From Fidelibacterota bacterium (GTDB lineage Bacteria; Fidelibacterota; Marinisomatia; Marinisomatales; TCS56), in the NCBI GenBank assembly GCA_013203015.1, contig JABMPO010000151.1, positions 1 to 8,528 of the forward strand: 8,528 nucleotides of DNA, given 5' to 3'. Of the stretch, positions 1 to 5,230 are shown piece after piece (position 1 is the first letter of the stretch; each line of letters opens with the position of its first letter). The position numbers and the translations under genes were made by a program. The notes beneath the pieces were generated by a model that saw only the letters and a list, made by a program, of their open reading frames with translations, was not told the DNA's origin and did not search any database.

Positions 1-4
1 AAAG

Positions 5-919
5 ATGAGTACTATGCCGCGCAATATTATTTTTGTAATGCTAATGATATTCAACCTGGTTTTCGGGACTGACCGGAACCTGTATATTTTGCACACCAAT
101 AACACCAATGGAGCTTTGGAAAATTGTTATTGTGTTGACCACCCCTATGGAGCAATTGAAAAACGCGCCGCTTTTATAAAAACCTGGTTGGAAGATCACC
201 CCAATACCATAATCGTTGACAGCGGTGATATAATTTCCCTGACCGGGAAGACAGTTAAGGACAGTTTGGCCAGCATTGCTTACAGCCACATTCCATATGA
301 TGCAATCCTGTTAGGCGACCAGGAGCTGATTCATGGTGCTGACTATATTGCTGATATGATCAAGCGGATTGATGCTCCGATAGTAAATACAAACGTTCGT
401 AGTCCACGTATTAAAAAATCACGACCGCAGCTAATTGTTGAGCGCAATGGCATCAAAATTGCAATTCTAGGAGTTGTAGGACCAGTGGCGATAAAATATT
501 ATCCTGAGTCTGTCAAATCAGCCATTGATCTGCAGGATTTAAACGAAGTTGTGACGCAGCAAATAAAAGATTTGGAGCAAAAAGCCGATATCATTTTATT
601 ACTGACTCACCAAGGCTACGATCGTGATCTAAAACTGGCGGCGAATCTGCCAGGGATTGACATTATCATCGGTGCTCATAGTCAAACCAGTTTGCGATCT
701 GCTCAGGAGATCAATAATGTACTGATTGCTCAAGCCGGTAAAGAAGGTTATTATGTGGGAATTATTAAAATCGAAGTGGATGCTAATAATCAGATCGTCA
801 AAAAATCCGGTTATCTGGAAGCGATGACGCTGGAAATGCCGGATCATCCTCTGGTGATGGAAATAATTGAAGAATATGAACAAAAAACGGGAATCATTAA
901 CCGAAGGAAAAGTAAATAA
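5..919 (+). CDS. Secreted UshA/5'-nucleotidase-like metallophosphatase homologue, altered active site
   Basis: The 304-residue product has a short basic N-terminus and a hydrophobic core (about residues 7-21), so it is probably exported. The rest is a single calcineurin-like phosphoesterase domain of the UshA/SoxB type. The C-terminal 5'-nucleotidase domain of UshA (about 550 aa) is absent. Motifs in order are HTNNTNGALENCYC (30-43), VDSGD (71-75), GDQE (104-107), THQG (201-204) and GAHSQT (223-228). Compared with the family consensus HTNDxHG and GNHExxD, the first Asp and His are both Asn (N33, N35), the Asn ligand is Asp (D105), and the catalytic His is Gln (Q106). D75, H202, H225 and Q227 are kept. 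The CxC pair (C41, C43) followed by a PYGxxEKR stretch resembles a UshA-like subgroup carrying ENC/EPC-type cysteines. The start may be ATG 5 or ATG 14; too little upstream sequence is present to decide. Fold assignment is firm; enzymatic activity is doubtful. Confidence 0.85.
   Translation: MSTMPRNIIFVMLMIFNLVFGTDRNLYILHTNNTNGALENCYCVDHPYGAIEKRAAFIKTWLEDHPNTIIVDSGDIISLTGKTVKDSLASIAYSHIPYDAILLGDQELIHGADYIADMIKRIDAPIVNTNVRSPRIKKSRPQLIVERNGIKIAILGVVGPVAIKYYPESVKSAIDLQDLNEVVTQQIKDLEQKADIILLLTHQGYDRDLKLAANLPGIDIIIGAHSQTSLRSAQEINNVLIAQAGKEGYYVGIIKIEVDANNQIVKKSGYLEAMTLEMPDHPLVMEIIEEYEQKTGIINRRKSK
903..911 (+). promoter_or_regulatory. Ribosome binding site inside the upstream gene
   Basis: GAAGGAAAA lies within the last codons of the UshA-like gene, 8 nt before the ATG at 920. 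It fixes that start and shows the two frames are arranged for coupled translation. Confidence 0.55.
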
Positions 920-1252
920 ATGTTAGGACAATTAATCGAAACGCTTACTTCCAATCCTGTTTATCTTGCTGGTGCAGTTGTTCTGGCTCTGATAATCGTG
1001 ATTGGATTGGTTAAAAAACTGGTAAAACTGGCCGTTTTCGTGATAGCACTTTTCGTGCTGTTTATCGGCTATCTGGTTTACACCGGACAAGAAGTACCAA
1101 CCAATCTTGATGATATTAAGAAATCGGTACAAGAAGGAGTAATCGATCCGGGTAAAGAGATGCTGAAAGAAAAAGCCGAGGAAGCCAAAGAAAAAGCTGC
1201 GGAAAAAGTAAAGGAAGAAGTCGATAAGGCAGTTGACGAAGTTATTAATTAA
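920..1252 (+). CDS. Small two-TM membrane protein with charged helical tail
   Basis: This is a 110-residue protein of no family I can name. It has two closely spaced hydrophobic segments (about 15-31 and 37-55) separated by a short basic linker (KKLVK, 32-36). A linker follows, then a lysine/glutamate/alanine-rich helix (79-110) with heptad-like spacing, recalling YtxH-like or LEA-like amphipathic tails. The linker between the helices is positively charged and so probably cytoplasmic, which would put the tail on the outer (periplasmic) side; this is inference. ATG begins on the base after the upstream TAA, and a purine-rich GAAGGAAAA (903-911) inside the end of the upstream gene serves as ribosome binding site. 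The pair is therefore almost certainly co-transcribed and possibly translationally coupled. Confidence 0.75.
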   Translation: MLGQLIETLTSNPVYLAGAVVLALIIVIGLVKKLVKLAVFVIALFVLFIGYLVYTGQEVPTNLDDIKKSVQEGVIDPGKEMLKEKAEEAKEKAAEKVKEEVDKAVDEVIN

Positions 1253-1311
1253 ATTTTTCCCCCGGAAGATTTAGTCATACTTTCACAATTCTGACGAAAA
1301 TATATCATTTC

Positions 1312-1349
1312 AAAAGGCAACGAGCTAGCCAGATCACGATTGTCTTTTT
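1312..1349 (+). terminator. Weak terminator-like hairpin
   Basis: AAAAGGCAA (1312-1320) pairs with TTGTCTTTT (1340-1348) over 9 bp including one G-U pair. The loop is 19 nt, and the 3' arm runs straight into a short T run. It is the only terminator-like structure after the first operon, but the stem is AT-rich and the loop long, so the call is tentative. Confidence 0.3.
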
Positions 1350-1426
1350 AAGGAATAAATTGCACTCAGATTAGCTTGATTATCAATTAAGTAGATTTGT
1401 CGTTTGGCTACTTTTCTAGTCAATAA

Positions 1427-1455
1427 TTGTTATAGTGTCGGGAGCCGGACATTAT
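1427..1455 (+). promoter_or_regulatory. Candidate promoter with dyad in its spacer
   Basis: TTGTTA (1427-1432, 4/6 to the sigma70 -35) and CATTAT (1450-1455, 4/6 to the -10) are separated by 17 nt. Between and overlapping them is the dyad TGTCGGGAGCCGGACA (1436-1451), symmetric as TGTCnGG/CCnGACA. An alternative -10, TATAGT (1431-1436, 5/6), would place the dyad around the transcript start. Either way it would precede the gene at 1505. The organism's promoter rules are unknown, so the hexamers are weak evidence. Confidence 0.3.
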
Positions 1456-1504
1456 AAGCGTGTATGGATAGTTAATATAGCTGTATAAAAACAGCAGGTA
1501 ATTA

Positions 1505-1984
1505 ATGAAAACTATCAAAATTATTGGAGTAGCAATGGCATTATTAACCGGGCTTTTAGCAGTTACTGGGCTCCAGTCTAAAACTAAAGCTCCAACCGAG
1601 CAATTAATTTTTATCTACAATGCTGATAGTGGCATATTCAATGCGGTTTCCGACTATGTGCATAAAATTGTATCGCCTGCCACTTATCCCTGTAGCCTGT
1701 GTGGTATAACTTATTCCAACCTAGGAATGAAGACGGCCTGGGCAGACTATCTAAAATCGCTGGCAATACCATCGTTGTTTCTGCATATGGATCAATTGGG
1801 TAATCAACCGAAATTGCAGAATCTGTCTTTACCGGCAGTGGTATTGCAGCAATCTGGAATTACGTACGTTTTAATCGAAGGGCCAGAGATGGATTCGGTT
1901 GCTAACCTGGATGAATTGATTGATCTGATGGATAGTCGAATAAAGAATAAAAGAAGGAATCTAACACCAGTTGAATCTTCTTAA
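1505..1984 (+). CDS. Exported or membrane-anchored CxxC protein of uncharacterised family
   Basis: The product has 159 residues. Residues 2-5 are lysine-containing, followed by a hydrophobic stretch (about 6-23), so this is a signal peptide or membrane anchor. No lipobox cysteine is present. The conserved-looking core is IFIYNADSGIFNAVSDYVHK (35-54), then SPATYPCSLCGITY (57-70), with C63 and C66 forming a CxxC, then a tryptophan-containing helix and LFLHMD (91-96). I recall similar YNADSG...HK...TYxCxLC proteins annotated only as hypothetical in diverse bacteria. The CxxC after a short alpha/beta-looking start could be redox-active or metal-binding, with D41, H53, C63, C66 and H94 as possible ligands; this is inference. 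AGGT (1496-1499) five bases upstream supports the start. It stands alone between 252 nt upstream and a convergent operon downstream. Confidence 0.75.
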   Translation: MKTIKIIGVAMALLTGLLAVTGLQSKTKAPTEQLIFIYNADSGIFNAVSDYVHKIVSPATYPCSLCGITYSNLGMKTAWADYLKSLAIPSLFLHMDQLGNQPKLQNLSLPAVVLQQSGITYVLIEGPEMDSVANLDELIDLMDSRIKNKRRNLTPVESS

Positions 1985-2136
1985 TTAATGATTCCAGGAT
2001 TGCTCGATTGGTTTAAACAGTTTTCTCAAATTAGACGATATGACCTTATTCCGGGTTAAGGGTTATTTCATTATCGGGGATTTTACAACAGCTGATTGTA
2101 GGGTTATTTTTGGTAAATCCGACCGGCAAATCTTGT
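1985..2136. other. Convergent intergenic region, 152 nt
   Basis: This separates the ends of the CxxC gene and the minus-strand DUF5362-like gene. It shows a weak inverted repeat CCTTA/TAAGG (2044-2048 with 2057-2061), a second weak one TACAA/TTGTA (2084-2088 with 2096-2100), and a 10-nt direct repeat AGGGTTATTT (2059-2068 and 2100-2109). None is followed by a convincing T run. It presumably contains the termination signals of both units, but I cannot place them. Confidence 0.4.
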
Positions 2137-2562
2137 CTACATATAATTCCGGTATTCCTGCATCAATTCATTAATAGCTTCGCCGGCGGTCAGGGCGATG
2201 ATGATAACAACTGCAAACAGAATTACCGTCATCAACAACAGGATGCCGTTATAAAGCAGGTATTGTCGTATCTGGTTCAGACCTTCGACAAAACTTTCGG
2301 AATCTTTCTGGTATAACCCGTAGCGAAAATGGGCGGTGGCGGAATTGAGTTTGGTACCCATTAAAATCATTATAACTCCCACTACCACAATTGGGATAGC
2401 CATCACAAAAATCGTAAGACAGTTAATAATGCCAAATATGATATTGATGATTGCCACTAACTTACTCCAGGTCGCCAGTTTTTCCAGCATCAACTGGTTT
2501 TCCATAGTTAGTGCTAATTCGAGAACATCATGCTGTGGTGCGGTTTCGATTGTATCGCTCAT
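2137..2562 (-). CDS. Small three-helix membrane protein, DUF5362-like
   Basis: The chosen start gives 141 residues. About 30 polar N-terminal residues are followed by hydrophobic segments at roughly 35-53, 54-70 and 103-125, with a charged linker (about 71-100) and a short acidic C-terminal tail. The layout and the LEKLATWSKLVAIINIIFGI stretch resemble the DUF5362 family of unknown function; that match is from memory and moderate. The open frame extends upstream to 2625, but that would overlap the PhoH gene. The ATG at 2562 has a clear AGGAAAA (2565-2571) at good spacing and lies 10 nt after the PhoH stop, so it is preferred. It is the second gene of the phoH operon. Confidence 0.75.
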   Translation of the reverse strand: MSDTIETAPQHDVLELALTMENQLMLEKLATWSKLVAIINIIFGIINCLTIFVMAIPIVVVGVIMILMGTKLNSATAHFRYGLYQKDSESFVEGLNQIRQYLLYNGILLLMTVILFAVVIIIALTAGEAINELMQEYRNYM

Positions 2563-2564
2563 AG

Positions 2565-2571
2565 TTTTCCT
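2565..2571 (-). promoter_or_regulatory. Ribosome binding site deciding the start at 2562
   Basis: Read on the minus strand, AGGAAAA lies a few bases before ATG 2562 and within the 10-nt gap after the PhoH stop codon. It rules in favour of the shorter, non-overlapping product. Confidence 0.6.
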
Positions 2572-2572
2572 G

Positions 2573-3916
2573 TTATAATAGATTGCTGGCCAGTTCTGCC
2601 AGCGCCGAGCGCTCGCCTTTTTCAAGGGTGATATGAGCGTAGGCGCTTTGACCTTTCATGCGGTTAATTAAATAGCTTAAGCCGTTCGATAATGTGTCAA
2701 GGTAGGGTTGATCAATCTGATAAATATCGCCGGTAAACACAAATTTAGTACCTTCACCGGCCCGTGTGATAATGGTTTTTACCTCGTGAGGGGTGAGATT
2801 TTGGGCTTCGTCAACGATGAAAAATACCTTCTGAAAACTGCGCCCGCGAATATAGGCCAGAGGAGTTATCAGCAATTTTTCATTTTCCATCATTTCATTG
2901 ATTTTGTTAGCATGGCTGTCATTTTCTTTGAACTGGTGGCGAATAACCGAGAGATTGTCGAACAGAGGTTGCATGTAGGGGTCAATCTTGGATTTGATAT
3001 CGCCGGGTAAAAACCCCAGGTCGCGATTGCTGAGGGGTACAATCGGCCGCGCCAGGAAAATCTGACGATAATTTTTACAACAGGCCAAAGCTCCGGCCAG
3101 CGCCAGCAGAGTTTTGCCGGTACCAGCTTTACCTGAGAGCGATACCAATGGTATCTTATCGTTGGTAACAGCCTGCAAGGCAAAGGTTTGTTCGGCATTA
3201 CGCGGAGTTATTCCAAAGGCTGGAGTTTTATTAACTCTGACGATTACATTTTCGGTTTTATCGTAAGTGACCAGTACCGATTTTTGACCGTTTCGTAAAA
3301 TAAAATTTTCATTTGCAACCATGTTTTCCAGCGTTGGAATCTGATCAGCAGTTATCTGATAGGGGGGCTGATATAAAGTATCAATTATTTCCGTGGAAAT
3401 ATTTTCCACCAGACGTTTGCCGGTAAAGATTTTGTCAATGCTTTCAATTTTATCGGTTGTGTAATCCTGGGCTGGCAATCCCAGCGATTTTGCCTTAAGC
3501 CGTAAGTTAGTGTCTTTTGATACAAGGATTGTCTGGTGCTGGGGCTCATTTTGCGATACGGTATAAAGTGCGCTTAAAATTCGGTTATCAGGAGTATCCT
3601 CAAAAAAGATTTCCTGAAATCTGGGATGATTTTCCTGTCCGACGATTATCCGTAACTTACCGAGATCTTCTCCAAGTGATGCCCCTTCCTCAAACAATAC
3701 ATCACCGGTAATCTCGTCGATCTGGCGCAGGAAATCGCGAGCATGAAAATTAATTAATTCATTACCGCGTTTAAAATTATCAAGTTCTTCCAATACCGTT
3801 ATTGGGATCGCGATATCATTTTCCTGAAAATTGCGCAGGCAACGGGAATCGTGCAATATTACATTGGTATCCAGAATAAATAATTTGGGTTTGTGTTGCT
3901 TTTTGGTTTTGGTCAT
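2573..3916 (-). CDS. PIN-domain PhoH-family ATPase (YlaK/PhoH2-like)
   Basis: The 447-residue product is close to the usual length of this family. An N-terminal PIN nuclease domain (about 10-145) shows FILDTNV (D16), VLEELD (E43/E44), DTPDNRIL (D110) and LVSKDTN (D135), the expected acidic metal-binding set. A linker leads to a PhoH P-loop ATPase domain: Walker A GKAGTGKT (262-269), the family motif RPIVPLSNRDLGFLPGD, Walker B FFIVDEAQN (DE at 369-370), and FVFTGDIYQID. Related PhoH2 proteins are RNA helicase/RNases; a cytoplasmic role in ATP-driven RNA unwinding and cleavage is inferred. The open frame continues to 4018, but that would overlap the start of the divergent hydrolase. ATG 3916 leads directly into the conserved PIN start, although no strong ribosome binding site precedes it. 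It is co-transcribed with the membrane gene at 2562. Confidence 0.92.
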   Translation of the reverse strand: MTKTKKQHKPKLFILDTNVILHDSRCLRNFQENDIAIPITVLEELDNFKRGNELINFHARDFLRQIDEITGDVLFEEGASLGEDLGKLRIIVGQENHPRFQEIFFEDTPDNRILSALYTVSQNEPQHQTILVSKDTNLRLKAKSLGLPAQDYTTDKIESIDKIFTGKRLVENISTEIIDTLYQPPYQITADQIPTLENMVANENFILRNGQKSVLVTYDKTENVIVRVNKTPAFGITPRNAEQTFALQAVTNDKIPLVSLSGKAGTGKTLLALAGALACCKNYRQIFLARPIVPLSNRDLGFLPGDIKSKIDPYMQPLFDNLSVIRHQFKENDSHANKINEMMENEKLLITPLAYIRGRSFQKVFFIVDEAQNLTPHEVKTIITRAGEGTKFVFTGDIYQIDQPYLDTLSNGLSYLINRMKGQSAYAHITLEKGERSALAELASNLL

Positions 3917-4010
3917 GATCTGTATTCTTTGATAGATTTCATTGCTTGATTTGTTACCCTTTACAACGGAATTTACTCTTCGATGATACCTTTCACAAGC
4001 TGATGAAACA
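3917..4010. promoter_or_regulatory. Divergent promoter region between phoH-like gene and hydrolase
   Basis: This 94-nt stretch must drive both divergent units. For the minus strand, TTGTGA (3998-3993) and TAAATT (3975-3970) are 17 nt apart, each matching 4/6. For the plus strand, TTTACA (3960-3965, 5/6) lies 16 nt before GATGAT (3982-3987, 4/6). The two candidates interleave, so their use could be mutually exclusive. The hexamers are weak and given only as candidates. Confidence 0.3.
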
Positions 4011-4814
4011 ATGAACAATTTTAATATTCCGCACAGAGAACTGTTGGAGATTCGTCCCGGCCGACGGATTTTTATTCAAACCATTGGATCAGATTCAGAA
4101 ACTATGATAATGTTGATTCATGGAGCCGGTGGACGTGGCGAGCAGTGGCATTATCAGATTGCCGAATTGCAGAAAAAATATTTTGTGGTAATCCCGGATT
4201 TGTTAGGTCATGGCAACAGTCCGGTTCCCCGAACGGGCTATACATTCTCTGAACTGGCGGCTGATATGGAGGCTGTATACAGTAGCTATCAGCGGCGGCG
4301 CAATGTGGTAATCGGACATTCCTACGGAATGGCTTTCACCTTATGGCTGGCCGGCCGATTTAAAGGCGAAATTGAGCGAGCAGTCCTGATTGGGGCAGCT
4401 CCATTGCGGACATCTTCCACCAGTAGTATCTGGAACCTCCCAAATATTGTTTTACGCTTGCTGCGTCCCATGCTGAGTAAAAATTTTGCCGCTGGAGCCT
4501 TCCACCCGGATACCGACCCGGAATTTGTAAAAAAGGAACGTGCCAGCAGTGATAAAAATCCCATGTGGATGATGAAGGCATTGTTTAATGGGATGCGGTA
4601 TGACGGGGAGAAAAATTTGGCCAATCTGTCAATACCGATCAGGATAATCAACGGTGAGGCCGATAAATTTACTACGGTAGCGCTGGGACAGAAACTGGCC
4701 AAAGAATTGCCAAGGGGTGAATTTTTTGAAGTAAAACAGGCTTCCCACCTGGTGATGATGGAGCAACCCAAGCAAGTAAATCGATTAATTCTTGATTTTA
4801 TCCCGATTAGCTGA
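4011..4814 (+). CDS. Alpha/beta hydrolase
   Basis: This is a 267-residue single-domain alpha/beta hydrolase without a signal peptide, so cytoplasmic. Visible features are the oxyanion loop LIHGAGG (35-41), PDLLGHGNS (62-70), the nucleophile elbow GHSYG with Ser104, the acid in NGEADKF (Asp218), and the catalytic His246 in ASHLVMMEQP. A variable cap segment lies at about 130-200. The triad is complete, so an active esterase, lipase-like or C-C/haloalkane-type hydrolase is expected, but the substrate cannot be read from the sequence. The ATG lacks a good ribosome binding site. The next methionine (residue 32) would remove the first strands, so 4011 is kept. It is divergent from the PhoH operon and its stop codon lies inside a long inverted repeat. 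Confidence 0.9.
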   Translation: MNNFNIPHRELLEIRPGRRIFIQTIGSDSETMIMLIHGAGGRGEQWHYQIAELQKKYFVVIPDLLGHGNSPVPRTGYTFSELAADMEAVYSSYQRRRNVVIGHSYGMAFTLWLAGRFKGEIERAVLIGAAPLRTSSTSSIWNLPNIVLRLLRPMLSKNFAAGAFHPDTDPEFVKKERASSDKNPMWMMKALFNGMRYDGEKNLANLSIPIRIINGEADKFTTVALGQKLAKELPRGEFFEVKQASHLVMMEQPKQVNRLILDFIPIS

Positions 4815-4869
4815 ATACAACATCTTTCGGTGGTGGAATTAACTCCAAAATTCAGCCCAAAATCGGGAT
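4800..4869 (+). terminator. 70-nt imperfect inverted repeat over the hydrolase stop codon
   Basis: ATCCCGATT (4800-4808) pairs perfectly with AATCGGGAT (4861-4869). Inside it, GCTGAAT (4810-4816) pairs perfectly with ATTCAGC (4850-4856). The two helices (9 and 7 bp) are joined by a small asymmetric internal loop and capped by a 33-nt loop. The TGA stop (4812-4814) lies in the inner helix. No T run follows, so it may be a 3'-end stabiliser or Rho-type end rather than a classical terminator. Confidence 0.45.
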
Positions 4870-4890
4870 GTCGCCTACAGGGTGTAATTT

Positions 4891-4913
4891 CAGGGTATCA
4901 GGGGTTTACCCTG
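4891..4913. terminator. Inverted repeat between convergent genes
   Basis: CAGGGTA (4891-4897) and TACCCTG (4907-4913) form a perfect 7-bp stem with a 9-nt loop, between the ends of the hydrolase and the small membrane gene. It lacks a T tract on either strand. It probably contributes to bidirectional termination together with the neighbouring hairpins. Confidence 0.4.
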
Positions 4914-4915
4914 GG

Positions 4916-4934
4916 GGCTCCAGCGCTAGGAGCC
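4916..4934 (-). terminator. GC-rich hairpin over the stop codon of the small membrane gene
   Basis: GGCTCC (4916-4921) and GGAGCC (4929-4934) pair over 6 GC-rich bp around a 7-nt loop that contains the TAG stop (4926-4928). It is stable but has no T tract, and it abuts the 4891-4913 inverted repeat. Confidence 0.35.
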
Positions 4935-5138
4935 AAAGGCGAAAATTAGCAGAGCAACCAGGAAAATGATGATTGATAAAATTCTGATGATAAAACTGGA
5001 ATTGATATAGTTGGTTTTCAATTCTTCCACGGTTTCTTCCAAATGGTATTTTTTCCGGTTGTAGGCCATCAGTCTGAGACTGAATATCAGCAATCCGACT
5101 ATTAATAATAGGGCACCAATTACCATCAACTTATTCAT
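4926..5138 (-). CDS. Small two-TM membrane protein, unknown family
   Basis: The product has 70 residues with two hydrophobic helices (about 4-22 and 49-68) joined by a charged loop (about 27-45, rich in K, R and E). I do not recognise a family. A TTG two codons upstream (5144) would also be in frame, but ATG 5138 is preferred because a perfect TATAAT sits at 5149-5144, so transcription should begin at about the A of the ATG. There is no Shine-Dalgarno sequence. If this is right, the mRNA is leaderless. The gene is monocistronic, convergent with the hydrolase and divergent from the SDR gene. Hydrophobic helices, the loop charge and a clean stop support it as real, but it is short. Confidence 0.6.
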   Translation of the reverse strand: MNKLMVIGALLLIVGLLIFSLRLMAYNRKKYHLEETVEELKTNYINSSFIIRILSIIIFLVALLIFAFGS

Positions 5139-5143
5139 GCGCA

Positions 5144-5172
5144 ATTATACACCAGACAGGGATTTGGAACAA
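5144..5172 (-). promoter_or_regulatory. Sigma70-type promoter, probably giving a leaderless mRNA
   Basis: Reading the minus strand, TTGTTC (5172-5167) is a 3/6 -35, followed by a 17-nt spacer and a perfect TATAAT (5149-5144). The ATG begins 5 nt after the -10, where the transcription start (+1 near 5138-5137) is expected. A plus-strand TTGGAA (5164-5169) overlaps the -35 and might serve the divergent SDR gene, with TGTAAA (5188-5193) as a weak -10. Confidence 0.5.
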
Positions 5173-5216
5173 GTGGGTAAAATGGGCTGTAAATTGTTCA
5201 CTAATATTTTTCCAAT

Positions 5217-5224
5217 AAAAGGAG
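5217..5224 (+). promoter_or_regulatory. Strong ribosome binding site of the SDR gene
   Basis: AAAAGGAG lies 6 nt before ATG 5231 and is the best Shine-Dalgarno sequence in the window. It fixes the start of the reductase and suggests efficient translation. Confidence 0.75.
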
Positions 5225-5230
5225 TTAGTT

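Larger units (their letters stand above)
1253..1504. other. Intergenic region, 252 nt, no gene seen
   Basis: No coding frame or RNA gene is supported here. It contains a weak hairpin ending in a T run (1312-1349), a perfect short AT-rich palindrome TTGATTATCAA (1376-1386), and a candidate promoter with a dyad in its spacer (1427-1455). Composition is AT-rich and typical of an upstream control region for the gene at 1505. Confidence 0.6.

Noticed and set aside
1253..1504. Possible small RNA or tRNA in the intergenic region
   Set aside because: No cloverleaf, T-loop or conserved riboswitch signature could be recognised; only short local hairpins.
1988..2059. Short frame of 23 codons starting 3 nt after the CxxC gene stop (MIPGLLDWFKQ...)
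   Set aside because: No ribosome binding site, no recognised similarity, and a length easily reached by chance; not called as a gene.
2059..2109. Ten-base direct repeat AGGGTTATTT, two copies 41 nt apart
   Set aside because: AT-rich, only two copies, not linked to a promoter or a mobile-element end; probably chance.
2110..2578. Two plus-strand open frames opposite the DUF5362-like gene
   Set aside because: They are antisense shadows of a well-supported membrane protein gene with its own ribosome binding site; no family motifs are visible in them.
3917..4018. N-terminal extension of the PhoH-like protein by 34 residues
   Set aside because: It would overlap the start of the divergent hydrolase, lies outside the family's usual length, and shows no conserved motif; ATG 3916 opens directly onto the PIN domain.
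4322..4771. Long minus-strand open frames inside the hydrolase gene
   Set aside because: Antisense frames over a complete alpha/beta hydrolase with an intact catalytic triad; no signals of their own.
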